Shown piece after piece: positions 41,040-49,495 of a stretch of 64,000 nucleotides of DNA. The translations under genes and the position numbers were made by a program. Numbering within the stretch: position 1 is the first letter of the stretch; the number at the start of each line of letters is the position of its first letter. The DNA comes from Salinarimonas ramus (lineage in GTDB: Bacteria > Pseudomonadota > Alphaproteobacteria > Rhizobiales > Beijerinckiaceae), in the NCBI RefSeq assembly GCF_014645695.1, contig NZ_BMMF01000016.1, positions 1-64,000 of the forward strand, in the 5' to 3' direction. The notes below the pieces were generated by a model. The model was not told the DNA's origin, ran no database searches, and saw nothing but the letters and a program-made list of their open reading frames with translations.

Positions 41040-41528
41040 TCAGCCGATCCTGGCGAGGAGCGCGAGCAGCGTTGCCGCCTCCTCCGGCGTCAGCGGCGCG
41101 AGGGTGCGCGTGGAGACCTCCTCGGCGGTGGCCCGCATCTCCCGCGCCGCCGCCTCGCCCTCGCGGGTGAGGCTGATGGCGACGAGGCGCGCGTCCTCCG
41201 AGACCGCGCTCTGGCGCACGTAGCCACGCTTCGTCAGGCGCCCCACGACGCCGAAGATCGTCGCCGGGTCCATGCCCGTCAGGCGGCCGAGCTGGTTCTG
41301 CGGTGTGGGGCCGCGGTCGAGCAGGGTGACGAGCGCGGCGAATTGCGTCGGCGTCACCGAGAAGCGCCCCATCACCGCGTTGAAGATCTCGGCATTGCGC
41401 TGGTGCGCCCGGCGCACGAGGTGCCCCACCTGGCGCTCCAGCCGGAAATCCGGGTCGTCCGGCGTCGTCGTACGGTCGGTGTCGGCACCGTCGGGGGCCG
41501 TCTCGGCGGCGGTCGCGCGTCGCGTCAT
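41040..41528 (-). CDS. MarR family transcriptional regulator
   Basis: A 162-residue winged-helix regulator. 'HLVRRAHQRNAEIFNAVMG' starts the domain, 'LTGMDPATIFGVVGRLTKRGYV' is the recognition helix, and 'SEDARLVAISLTREGEA' the wing. The signal is unknown. It stands convergent with gcrA (21 bases) and 87 bases from the motE end. Confidence 0.88.
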   Translation of the reverse strand: MTRRATAAETAPDGADTDRTTTPDDPDFRLERQVGHLVRRAHQRNAEIFNAVMGRFSVTPTQFAALVTLLDRGPTPQNQLGRLTGMDPATIFGVVGRLTKRGYVRQSAVSEDARLVAISLTREGEAAAREMRATAEEVSTRTLAPLTPEEAATLLALLARIG

Positions 41529-41615
41529 CGTCTCCCTCGATCCGTCGGCCGGGTCCTGGGAAGCATAGGGCGCCGGCGCCGTGCAGGCCAGCGGCAGCGA
41601 TGCACGTCGAGCTGC

Positions 41616-42533
41616 TCAATTCCTCTGCGGAAGCGGGATCGCCTGGAGCTCGGTGGGCGGCAGCGTCCGCTGCGTCGTCACCGGCACGGCCGCGCCGGGG
41701 AGCGGCATGCCCCGCGCGCGCATGGCGAGCGCGATGGTGAGGCGCTCCGCGGCCTCCGGCGACATCTGCGCCATCACCTCCGCCATGCGCCGTGGGCTCA
41801 TCTCCACGGCGATGGGCACGAGCACCTCGAGGGCGAGCCGGTCGAAGACCCGCGCGGCGTCCTTGGGGCGCATGGCCTCGTACATCGAGACGAGCCGTGT
41901 CATCGCCTCGGACGGCGTCTCCTGCGGCGCCGCCTGCGCCGGAGCGGCCGGGCCGCCGCCGGGCATCGCCGAGGCGGACTGCACGCCGGCCGCGGCCGCC
42001 TCGCCGCCGGTGGCGCCGATGGCGAGGCGTTCCTCGAGGCGCGCCTCCGCGGCGGCGAGGAGCTCCTCGCGCATGTCGAGATCGCGCAGCCGCCGCTCGA
42101 GAGCCGCGCGCTGCTCGACCATGCTCTCGCGCAAGGCCGCCTCCGACGAGGAGACGGGGGTGCGCAGGTTCGGCAGGAGCTCCGGCGCGAGCCCGTCGAC
42201 GGGCGGTGCCTCGGCGGCAGCTGCGGCATCCGCCTCGCCGCCTTCGCCGGCTTCGTCCTCGCCGTCGGGCGCGGAGCCCGTGGTGACGACCTCGGGCGCG
42301 GGCGTGTCGCTGCGCGCGAAGGCGAGGACGCGGGCGAAGGCGGGCAGCGTATCCTCGGGCGTGACGACGCTCGGACCCGGCACCTCCGTCATCGCGGACG
42401 CTGGCGGCTCCGGCTCGCGCGCGACGAAGGCGACGCCCTTCAGAAGCAGGAGCGCGGCCGCGGCGATCACCACCGCGTCCGTCAGCCTCAGCTTCGTCTC
42501 GCCGATGCGGCGAAGGGCCTCGCGCGCGTCCAT
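41616..42533 (-). CDS. motE: MotE family flagellar protein
   Basis: A 305-residue protein with a membrane anchor at residues 20-37 and a long acidic/Ala-rich linker. A coiled coil follows ('ESMVEQRAALERRLRDLDMR', about 135-165), then a C-terminal MgtE-N-like module ending 'MRPKDAARVFDRLALEVLVP' with 'RMAEVMAQMSPEAAERL'. MotE in rhizobia helps stabilise the motor protein MotC. It is last in the fliL-fliM operon, 25 bases behind the DUF6468 gene. Confidence 0.82.
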   Translation of the reverse strand: MDAREALRRIGETKLRLTDAVVIAAAALLLLKGVAFVAREPEPPASAMTEVPGPSVVTPEDTLPAFARVLAFARSDTPAPEVVTTGSAPDGEDEAGEGGEADAAAAAEAPPVDGLAPELLPNLRTPVSSSEAALRESMVEQRAALERRLRDLDMREELLAAAEARLEERLAIGATGGEAAAAGVQSASAMPGGGPAAPAQAAPQETPSEAMTRLVSMYEAMRPKDAARVFDRLALEVLVPIAVEMSPRRMAEVMAQMSPEAAERLTIALAMRARGMPLPGAAVPVTTQRTLPPTELQAIPLPQRN

Positions 42534-42558
42534 TCCTCGTCCTCAGGCCTCCCTCGGC

Positions 42559-43131
42559 TCAGCCGCGACCGAGCCGGCGCGCGGCGCGCTCGGCCAGGAT
42601 CTCGGCGGCCGCGCTGATGCGGGCGCTGCGGGGCGGCTCGGCGGGGCGGGCCGCGACGACGGGCTCGGGGCTCCGGGGCGGCGCCATGAAAGGCGGGCGA
42701 CGCGGCGCCTCGGCGATGCGCGGCTCGGGTGCTCGCGGCGCGGGCGCCGGCTCCTGCATGCGCGGCTCGGGCATGCGCGGCGCCGGCTCGGCCGCCGCGG
42801 CGCGGCGGGAGGAATCCACGATCTGCATGATGCGGCCCATCATGCTCTCCCCCGCCTCCACCTGGCTCGCGAGATCGGCGGCGTAGCGCTCCGCCGTGCG
42901 CAGGCGATCCGCGAGCGTGCGGTCGCACTCGCCGAGCGTGGCGCGCAGGCCCGATATGGCGCGCTCCGCGTTCTCGGTGGCCTGGACCAGGTCCCCGATC
43001 GTGCGCCGCATGGAGGCCTCGTCCGCCTGCAGGCGGGCGATGCGCCTGCCGAGCTTGGCGCAGGTGACCATGCAGGCGACGAGCAGCACGGCGACGAGCA
43101 GCTCGGCGATCATCATCAGGACGGACGTCAT
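42559..43131 (-). CDS. DUF6468 flagellar-operon protein
   Basis: A 190-residue protein. One N-terminal helix (about 5-27, 'MIAELLVAVLLVACMVTCAK') precedes a coiled coil ('GRRIARLQADEASMRRTIGD' and 'LRTAERYAADLASQVEAGE'), then a proline-rich, low-complexity tail. DUF6468 proteins are found between fliM and motE in Rhizobiales, so a flagellar motor role is likely, but the biochemical function is unknown. Confidence 0.82.
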   Translation of the reverse strand: MTSVLMMIAELLVAVLLVACMVTCAKLGRRIARLQADEASMRRTIGDLVQATENAERAISGLRATLGECDRTLADRLRTAERYAADLASQVEAGESMMGRIMQIVDSSRRAAAAEPAPRMPEPRMQEPAPAPRAPEPRIAEAPRRPPFMAPPRSPEPVVAARPAEPPRSARISAAAEILAERAARRLGRG

Positions 43132-43138
43132 GCCGGCC

Positions 43139-44353
43139 TCACTCCCTGGTTCCCTTGAGGCTCGCCTCGAAGCTCGCGAGCGTGGTGCGCGCGCGCCTGA
43201 GCGGCCGCGCCACCTGGATGGCGATCTTGTCGTCGGCGCGCCCGACGCGCCCTTGCGTCAGGCGCCAGTCGCCGCAGCGCAGCGTGACGAGGTCGGTGGG
43301 CTTGATGCCGAGCATCAACGTGTCCCCGACCTCGAGCTTCATCACCTTGCGCAGCGGCAGGCTCATCTCGTGGAGCACGGCCTCCACCTCGAAATCCGCT
43401 TGCCAGATCTCGGTGGCGAGGTGCCCCTCCCAGACCGCGTCGCGGCCGAGCTTCTCGCCCATGAAGCTCTGCAGGAGGAGCTCGCGAATGGGTTCGATGG
43501 TGGCGAAGGGCAGGAGGATCTGCAGCGTGCCGCCGCGCCCTTCCATGTCGAGCTTGAGCTCGACGAGGATCGCCGCGTTGGCCGGGCGCGTGATCGTGGC
43601 GAAGCGCGGGTTGGTCTCGATGCGGTCGACGTCGAACTTCACCGAGGTCAGCACGCCGAAGCAGGTCTCGGCGTCGGTGAGCACGATCTCGACCATGCGC
43701 TTGACGAGCTGCATCTCGATCGTGGTGAAGGGCCGGCCGTCGAGGCGCGTGCCCTGGTTGCCGCGCTTTCCGCCGAGCAGGAGGTCGAGCGTCGCGTAGG
43801 CGAGGTTCGACTCGATGGTGACGAGCCCCGAGCCCTCCCAGCCCTCGGCGTGGAAGACGGCGAGCTGCACGGGCAGCGGGATCGAGTTGAGGTAGTCGCC
43901 GAAGCGGACGGAGGAGATGTTGTCGAGCTGAACCTCGACGTTGTCGTTGAAGAAGTTGCGCAGGCTCGTCGACAGGAGGCGCACCATCCTGTCGAAGATG
44001 ATCTCGAGCATGGGCAGGCGTTCGTACGAGACGACGCCCGAATCGACGATGGCGCGGATGCCGCCCGCGCCCGACGCCGACATCTCGTGCAGCGAGAAGC
44101 CGAGGAGCTGGTCGATCTCCTCCTGGACGAGGATGCGGTCGGCGCCCGCGAGCTCCGGCGAGCTGTCGTCCTCGGCCTCGTCGATCATGGTCGCCCATTC
44201 GGCGGCCATGTCGGAGGCGGCGGCGGCCGTGCCCTGCTCGGCGAGGGCCTGGCCCCACTCGTCCGCGAGCGAGGCGTCGGCTTCCTCGCCCGCCTTCTGC
44301 TCCATCAGGGCGGCGGCCCAATCGTCCTCGACCTCCTCGGGTTCGTCGGCCAC
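43139..44353 (-). CDS. fliM: Flagellar motor switch protein FliM
   Basis: A 404-residue switch protein, longer than the E. coli form by an acidic 90-residue N-terminus. Marks: 'LVQEEIDQLLGFSLHEM' (the CheY-P contact region is close by), the middle domain 'SLRNFFNDNVEVQLDNISSV', 'GHLATEIWQADFEVEAVLHE' and the C-terminal 'LPLRKVMKLEVGDTLMLGIK'. It forms the rotor C-ring with FliG and FliN. Start lies 10 bases after fliL. Confidence 0.95.
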   Translation of the reverse strand: MADEPEEVEDDWAAALMEQKAGEEADASLADEWGQALAEQGTAAAASDMAAEWATMIDEAEDDSSPELAGADRILVQEEIDQLLGFSLHEMSASGAGGIRAIVDSGVVSYERLPMLEIIFDRMVRLLSTSLRNFFNDNVEVQLDNISSVRFGDYLNSIPLPVQLAVFHAEGWEGSGLVTIESNLAYATLDLLLGGKRGNQGTRLDGRPFTTIEMQLVKRMVEIVLTDAETCFGVLTSVKFDVDRIETNPRFATITRPANAAILVELKLDMEGRGGTLQILLPFATIEPIRELLLQSFMGEKLGRDAVWEGHLATEIWQADFEVEAVLHEMSLPLRKVMKLEVGDTLMLGIKPTDLVTLRCGDWRLTQGRVGRADDKIAIQVARPLRRARTTLASFEASLKGTRE

Positions 44354-44363
44354 GGCGCCCTCC

Positions 44364-44894
44364 CTACTGGACGACGACCTCGCCGAAGAGCACCGCGTTC
44401 ACCTTGGCGGGGTGGACGGCGATGTTCACGCGGCGAAGCAGCTCCTCGCGCAGGCGGTAGACGCCCGCCGAGCCGTGGAGATCGGAGGCGCGCAATTCGC
44501 GCACGTAGGTCTGGAACGCGTCCTCGACGCGGGGCAGGAGCGGCTGGATCGTGGTGACGGCCGCGGGGTCGGAGACCTCGAGGCGCGCGGTGAAGCGCAG
44601 GAAGCGCGGGCGCTCGTCGGTGGGCTCGGGCGCGAGGTTCACCGTCATCTGCGGCACGTCGACGAAGGCGATCTGGCGTGCGGCTTCGGCCTCCGCCTGG
44701 GCCGCGGCCTCGGCGATCTCCTCCTCGGAGGGGCCGGAGAACAGGAAGAAGTAGGCCCCCGCGCCGCCGCCGAGCAGGAGCACGCCCGCCACGGCACCGA
44801 TCAGGATCAGCTTCTTCTTCTTCGAGCCGCCCTCGGCGGGGGCGCCTTCGCCCTCGACCTCGGGATCCTCGCCCTTGCGTGGTTTCTTCGCCAT
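44364..44894 (-). CDS. fliL: Flagellar basal body-associated protein FliL
   Basis: A 176-residue inner-membrane protein. A lysine-rich cytoplasmic start is followed by a transmembrane helix (about 30-53) and a periplasmic domain with 'QMTVNLAPEPTDERPRFLRF' and 'RLREELLRRVNIAVHPAKVN'. FliL stabilises stators. Start ATG 44894 is preceded by GAGGGG; a longer start at 44936 is possible. Leads the operon fliL-fliM-DUF6468-motE, with a CtrA-type box upstream. Confidence 0.92.
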   Translation of the reverse strand: MAKKPRKGEDPEVEGEGAPAEGGSKKKKLILIGAVAGVLLLGGGAGAYFFLFSGPSEEEIAEAAAQAEAEAARQIAFVDVPQMTVNLAPEPTDERPRFLRFTARLEVSDPAAVTTIQPLLPRVEDAFQTYVRELRASDLHGSAGVYRLREELLRRVNIAVHPAKVNAVLFGEVVVQ

Positions 44895-44950
44895 CTGCCC
44901 CTCGCGCCCGTCTCGATCGGCACGTTCCCCCGACATTCGTCGAGGCGTGG

Positions 44951-44965
44951 TTAATTCCCCGTTAA
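44951..44965. promoter_or_regulatory. CtrA binding box, fliL/flgF divergent region
   Basis: TTAA-TTCCCCG-TTAA: a perfect TTAA-N7-TTAA match, 57 bases from the fliL start. In Caulobacter CtrA activates the fliLM operon as a class II flagellar gene. The same order here argues for the same control. Confidence 0.75.
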
Positions 44966-44967
44966 GG

Positions 44968-44982
44968 CGGCAAAAGCTGCCG
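44968..44982. promoter_or_regulatory. FlbD (ftr-type) palindrome
   Basis: CGGCA-AAAGC-TGCCG, followed by a half-site TTGCCGC at 44991-44997. This resembles the ftr elements to which FlbD binds. It lies about 115 bases upstream of the sigma-54 promoter of flgF, a normal enhancer distance. Confidence 0.6.
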
Positions 44983-45083
44983 GGTCCTTCTTGCCGCCCG
45001 GTCGACGGCGGCTCCCCTCAGGGTGAACGGGCGCCTAACGCGAAAGCCTTGATCCACAAAGGTTCGAGACGCTCGGCGCGGTC

Positions 45084-45099
45084 TGGCACGGCGCTCGCA
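45084..45099 (+). promoter_or_regulatory. Sigma-54 promoter of flgFGAH
   Basis: TGGCACGGCGCTCGCA: GG at 45085-45086 and GC at 45097-45098, exactly ten bases apart, with a TGGCAC start like consensus. It lies about 85 bases before flgF. It would be driven by FlbD, encoded at 51643. Confidence 0.75.
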
Positions 45100-45181
45100 A
45101 CGAGGAGCGTGCCGGGTCCGGCGCTGGGGAGCGCGATACGGGGCCGGCGGGGAAGATCGGGGACAAGAAGGAGCGTCTCTC

Positions 45182-45931
45182 ATGGAGAACACGCTTCTCA
45201 TCGGCCTGTCGCGCCAAGTGGCGCTGGCCCGTGAGCTCGACGTGATCGCCAACAACATGGCGAACGTCAACACCAACGGATTCAAGGCGCGCTCGTCGCG
45301 CTTCGAGGAATACCTCGAGCCGGACGCCTCGGCCGAGACCTTCCCGTGGCCGGATCGGGACCTGTCCTTCGTCATCGACGCGGGCAGCCCCATCGACCTC
45401 TCGGACGGTGCGGCGGAGCCGACGGGCAACCCGCTCGACGCCGCGATCCGCGGCGAGGGGTTCTTCGTGGTGGAGACCCCCGCCGGCGAGCGCTACACCC
45501 GCAACGGCGCCTTCCAGGTCGATCCGCAGGGCCGCCTCGTGACCTCCGACGGCTTTCCGGTGATGGGCGACGGCGGCGCGATCCAGCTCGAGCCGGGCGA
45601 TACCGGCATCGTCATCGCCAAGGACGGCACGATCTCCACGGATGCCGGCCTGCGCGGACGCCTCGCGCTGGTGCGCTTCGATCAGCCGCAATTCCTCTCG
45701 AACGTGGGCGCGAACCTGTTCGCGGCGATCGAGCCCGCGCAGCAGCCCCGCGCCGCCGAGGCCACCGCCAGCGTGCAGCAGGGCTTCATCGAGCGCTCCA
45801 ACGTCCGGGCCGTCTACGAGATGACCCGCCTCATGGAGGTGAGCCGCGCCTATACGCGCGTCGCCTCGACCATTTCCAGCCTCACCGACCTGCAGCGGAC
45901 CGCGATCCGCTCGCTGGGCGAAGCGGCCTGA
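45182..45931 (+). CDS. flgF: Flagellar basal-body rod protein FlgF
   Basis: A 249-residue rod protein. It opens with the rod N-motif 'LDVIANNMANVNTNGFKA', has 'IRGEGFFVVETPAGERYTRN' in the middle, and ends with the rod C-motif 'QQGFIERSNVRAVYEMTRLM'. It forms part of the proximal rod. First gene of a flgF-flgG-flgA-flgH run behind a sigma-54 promoter. Confidence 0.94.
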   Translation: MENTLLIGLSRQVALARELDVIANNMANVNTNGFKARSSRFEEYLEPDASAETFPWPDRDLSFVIDAGSPIDLSDGAAEPTGNPLDAAIRGEGFFVVETPAGERYTRNGAFQVDPQGRLVTSDGFPVMGDGGAIQLEPGDTGIVIAKDGTISTDAGLRGRLALVRFDQPQFLSNVGANLFAAIEPAQQPRAAEATASVQQGFIERSNVRAVYEMTRLMEVSRAYTRVASTISSLTDLQRTAIRSLGEAA

Positions 45932-45950
45932 CCGTCAAGGAGACGCCACC

Positions 45951-46742
45951 ATGCGCGCCCTCTACTCCGCCGCGACCGGGATGATGGCCCAGGAGCTGAA
46001 CGTCCAGGTCATCTCCAACAACATCGCCAACATGCGCACCACGGGCTACAAGCGCCAGCAGGCCCATTTCCAGGATCTCCTCTACCAGACCATGCGCCGC
46101 GCGGGCGCGACGACCTCGGCGCAGGACACGCAGACGCCCTCCGCCGTCGAGATCGGCTCGGGCGTGAAGGCGGTCTCCACCGCCCGCGCCATGTCGCAGG
46201 GCAACCTGACGCCGACCGAGCGCGACTTCGACATCGCCATCCGCGGCGAGGGCTTCTTCCAGGTCAACCTGCCCGACGGGCGCATCGCCTATACCCGCGA
46301 CGGCGGCTTCGATCTCGACGGCCAGGGCCGGCTGGTGACCAAGGACGGCTACGAGGTCGCGCCGGGCATCACCATCCCCGAGGACGTCCAGAGCGTCTCG
46401 ATCAGCGCGGCGGGCCATGTCGAGGTCACGCGCGCGGGCGCCGCGGAGCCCGAGGAGGTCGGACGCCTGCAGCTCGTGCGCTTCGTCAACGAGGTCGGGC
46501 TCGAGTCGCTCGGCGACAACCTGTTCGGCGCCACCGCCGCCTCCGGCGCGCCCGCCGAGGGCCTGCCCAACGAGGAGGGCTTCGGCTCGCTGCAGCAGGG
46601 CTACCTCGAGGAGGCCAACGTCAACGCGGTGACCGAGATCTCGGCGCTGATCTCGGCCCAGCGCGCCTACGAGATGAACTCGCGGGTGATCTCCGCCGCC
46701 GACCAGATGCTCCAGGCCGCCAGCCAGATGTTCCGCGGGTGA
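45951..46742 (+). CDS. flgG: Flagellar basal-body rod protein FlgG
   Basis: A 263-residue distal rod protein. 'LYSAATGMMAQELNVQVISN' leads into 'NNIANMRTTGYKRQQAHFQD', with 'AIRGEGFFQVNLPDGRIAYT' in the middle and 'QQGYLEEANVNAVTEISALI' at the end, with 'QRAYEMNSRVISAADQML'. flgA starts within its stop codon (GTGA). Confidence 0.97.
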   Translation: MRALYSAATGMMAQELNVQVISNNIANMRTTGYKRQQAHFQDLLYQTMRRAGATTSAQDTQTPSAVEIGSGVKAVSTARAMSQGNLTPTERDFDIAIRGEGFFQVNLPDGRIAYTRDGGFDLDGQGRLVTKDGYEVAPGITIPEDVQSVSISAAGHVEVTRAGAAEPEEVGRLQLVRFVNEVGLESLGDNLFGATAASGAPAEGLPNEEGFGSLQQGYLEEANVNAVTEISALISAQRAYEMNSRVISAADQMLQAASQMFRG

Positions 46743-47836
46743 CGACGATGAACCTCCGTTACGATCCCATCCGCCCGCGCCACGGCCGCCTGCCGCTCGG
46801 TGCCGCCCTGCGCGCCGCCGCGCTCGTCGGCCTCGGCCTCGCGCTCCTCGTCGCCGCCCGCCCGGCGCTCGCGCAGACGCAGGTCGCCGCGATCGCCGAG
46901 GTGATGCCGGCGCCGGCGCCCGTCGCTTCCGTGCCGAGCCTGCGCGGCGACGTCGTCGTCTCCGCGGACGTCATCCGCCTCTCCGACCTCGTCGCGGACG
47001 CGCCCGCGGACGTCGCCGCGACCCCCGTCTTCCGGGCTCCCGCGCTCGGCGAGATGGGCACGATCCAGGTGGCGCGCCTCCTCCTCGCCGCGCATACGCT
47101 GGGGCTCGTCGACATCGACACGAAGGGCCGCGAGCAGGTCACGGTGACCCGCGCCGCGCGCCGCATCGATGACGCGGCTCTCGCCGAGGCGCTCGCGATG
47201 CGCGTCGCCGAGGCGAGCGGCCTCGACGCCGACGAGGTCGAGATCGCCTTCGACGGCGCCGCGCCCGCGCTCCTCGTCTCGCCGGACGTCGTGGACCCCG
47301 TCTCCGTGACCGACCTCGCCTACGATCCGGCGACGCGCCGCTTCGCGGCGACCGCCTTCGTCGGCCCGAGCGCCGCCGAGCGACGGGCGCAGGCGACCGT
47401 GAGCGGCGTGGCGCGCCGGGTGGTCTCGGTGGCGGTGCTCGCCCGCGGCATCGAGCGCGGCGAGGCGATCCGCGCCGACGATTACCGCATCGAGCGCCGC
47501 GCCGTGGAGCAGGTGCCCGCCGACGGCCGCCTCGACGCGATCGAGGTGGACGGCCGCGTCGCCCGCCGCACGCTCGCCGCCGGGCAGCTCCTGCGCCAGG
47601 GCGACGTCGAGCGTCCGGTCCTCGTCGAGCGCAACGGCACCGTCCTCATGGTCTACGAGAGCGGCGCGCTGACGCTGACGCTGCGCGGGCGCGCCCGCCA
47701 GGCGGGCTCGGAGGGCGACATCGTCGACGTCGAGAACCCCGTCTCCGAGCGGATCGTGCAGGGCGAGGTGATCGGCCCCGGCACGGTGCGCGTCGGCCCC
47801 GCCTTCCACGGCCGCGTCGCGGCTCTCGCGCGCTGA
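46739..47836 (+). CDS. flgA: Flagellar P-ring assembly chaperone FlgA
   Basis: A 365-residue periplasmic protein, with a signal sequence (cut near 'RPALAQTQ', about residue 46) and a SAF domain in the last third: 'LARGIERGEAIRADDYRIER' and 'VARRTLAAGQLLRQGDVERP', then 'VYESGALTLTLRGRARQAGS'. FlgA helps FlgI form the P ring. It is longer than E. coli FlgA because of an N-terminal extension. GTG start overlaps flgG by 4 bases. Confidence 0.92.
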   Translation: MTTMNLRYDPIRPRHGRLPLGAALRAAALVGLGLALLVAARPALAQTQVAAIAEVMPAPAPVASVPSLRGDVVVSADVIRLSDLVADAPADVAATPVFRAPALGEMGTIQVARLLLAAHTLGLVDIDTKGREQVTVTRAARRIDDAALAEALAMRVAEASGLDADEVEIAFDGAAPALLVSPDVVDPVSVTDLAYDPATRRFAATAFVGPSAAERRAQATVSGVARRVVSVAVLARGIERGEAIRADDYRIERRAVEQVPADGRLDAIEVDGRVARRTLAAGQLLRQGDVERPVLVERNGTVLMVYESGALTLTLRGRARQAGSEGDIVDVENPVSERIVQGEVIGPGTVRVGPAFHGRVAALAR

Positions 47837-47852
47837 CCCGGAGGACGCCATC

Positions 47853-48614
47853 GTGACCCGTACTCTCGCCACGCTCCTCGTGCGCGCCCTCGCCATCGTC
47901 GCCCTCGCGGCGAGCCTCGGCGCCTGCGCCGCCGCCGACCGCCTCGCGGGCATCGGGCAGGCGCCGCCCCTCTCCGCCATCGAGGACCCGACGGCCCAGC
48001 CCGGCTACGTGCCCGTGCGCATGCCCATGCCCGAGCCGGAGGTCGTGTCCTTCGCCTCGAATTCGCTGTGGCGCCAGGGCGCGCGCGGCTTCTTCAAGGA
48101 CCAGCGCGCCGCGGTCGTCGGCGATCTCGTCACGGTGCGCGTGCGGATCACCGATCGCGCCCAGTTCGACAACCAGACGCGGCGCTCGCGCTCGAACTCC
48201 GAGGATCTCGGCGCAGGCGGGATGTTTGGTCTCGAGTCCCAGTTGGAGCAGGTCTTGGGCGACGACGTCGAGGCCGACGCCCTCGTCCAGGCGTCCTCGG
48301 ATTCCTCCAGCCAGGGCGCGGGCTCGATTCGCCGCTCCGAGCAGCTGACGACGAACGTCGCGGCGGTGGTCACCCAGGTCCTGCCCAACGGCAACATGGT
48401 CATCGAGGGCAAGCAGGAGGTGCGCGTCAATTTCGAGGTGCGCGAGCTCATCGTCGCGGGCGTCGTGCGCCCGGAGGACATCGAGAGCGACAACACCATC
48501 GATTCGACCAAGATCGCCCAGGCCCGCATCGCCTATGGCGGCCGCGGCCAGATCACGGACGTGCAGCAGCCGCGCTACGGCCAGCAGGTGCTCGACATCC
48601 TCCTGCCCTTCTGA
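47853..48614 (+). CDS. flgH: Flagellar L-ring protein FlgH
   Basis: A 253-residue outer-membrane lipoprotein starting at GTG. The lipobox is L22-G-A-C25. The body has 'SFASNSLWRQGARGFFKDQR', 'VGDLVTVRVRITDRAQFDNQ', 'LPNGNMVIEGKQEVRVNFEV' and 'TKIAQARIAYGGRGQITDVQ'. Last gene of the flg operon; a strong terminator follows. Confidence 0.96.
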   Translation: MTRTLATLLVRALAIVALAASLGACAAADRLAGIGQAPPLSAIEDPTAQPGYVPVRMPMPEPEVVSFASNSLWRQGARGFFKDQRAAVVGDLVTVRVRITDRAQFDNQTRRSRSNSEDLGAGGMFGLESQLEQVLGDDVEADALVQASSDSSSQGAGSIRRSEQLTTNVAAVVTQVLPNGNMVIEGKQEVRVNFEVRELIVAGVVRPEDIESDNTIDSTKIAQARIAYGGRGQITDVQQPRYGQQVLDILLPF

Positions 48615-48683
48615 GGCGCCCCGCCTCGCTCCCGAGCTCCCCCGGAGGATCGGCCGCTCCCCACGTGCCGCCCTCCGACCCCG

Positions 48684-48715
48684 AGCGGCCCCGGCTTCCC
48701 CGAGCCGGGGCCGCT
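48684..48715 (+). terminator. Terminator of the flgFGAH operon
   Basis: A 12-bp perfect stem AGCGGCCCCGGC / GCCGGGGCCGCT with an 8-base loop, then a pyrimidine run TCCCCGTCTT. It separates flgH from trpF. Confidence 0.85.
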
Positions 48716-48802
48716 TCCCCGTCTTCCGCCGGAATCGACGCTTCGAGAGCGCGACCGCCGGTCCTCTTCACAACGCGGGCACGGTGCCTTAATCGAAGCC
48801 GG

Positions 48803-49495
48803 ATGAAGACGCCCGGCCTCGTGAAGATCTGCGGATTGAAGACGCCCTCGACGCTCGACGCCGCCCTCGCGGCGGGCGCCGACATGGTCGGGCTCGTGCA
48901 TTTCCCGCGCAGCCCCCGGCACATCGATCTCGCCGAGGCCGGTCTTCTCGCCGAGCGGGCGCGGGGGCGGGCCTCCGTCGTGGCGCTTCTGGTCGATCCC
49001 GACGACGACCTCCTCGACGCCCTCGTCGCGAGCGTGCGTCCCGATCTACTCCAGCTCCACGGCAAGGAGACGCCCGAGCGCGTCGGCGCCGTCAAGGCGC
49101 GCTTCGGCGTGCCGGTGATGAAGGCGATCGGCATCGCCGAGGAGGCGGATCTCGCCCGCGTACCGCCCTACGCGGCGGTCTGCGATCGCCTGCTCTTCGA
49201 CGCGAAGCCCCCGAAGCCCGCTGCCGACGGCGCGACCGTGCTGCCCGGCGGCAACGGCATCGCCTTCGACTGGCGGCTCGTCGCCGCGCTTGACCCCGGG
49301 CGCCCGGCCATGCTGTCAGGGGGGCTGACCGCCGAGACCGTCGGCACGGCGATCGCCCTCACGGGCATGCGCGCCGTCGACGTGTCCTCCGGCGTCGAGA
49401 CCGCGCCGGGGCTCAAGGACCCTATCGAGATCGTGGCCTTCGTGGCCGCCGCCCGCGCCGCATGGCGCGCTCAGGACGAGGCAGGAACGCCGTGA
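48803..49495 (+). CDS. trpF: Phosphoribosylanthranilate isomerase
   Basis: A 230-residue TIM barrel: '[20 protein letters not shown]' with the catalytic cysteine near residue 10, '[20 protein letters not shown]', '[10 protein letters not shown]' (catalytic aspartate) and '[19 protein letters not shown]' with '[17 protein letters not shown]'. It isomerises PRA to CdRP in tryptophan synthesis. Stop overlaps trpB start by 4 bases. Confidence 0.95.
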   Translation: MKTPGLVKICGLKTPSTLDAALAAGADMVGLVHFPRSPRHIDLAEAGLLAERARGRASVVALLVDPDDDLLDALVASVRPDLLQLHGKETPERVGAVKARFGVPVMKAIGIAEEADLARVPPYAAVCDRLLFDAKPPKPAADGATVLPGGNGIAFDWRLVAALDPGRPAMLSGGLTAETVGTAIALTGMRAVDVSSGVETAPGLKDPIEIVAFVAAARAAWRAQDEAGTP

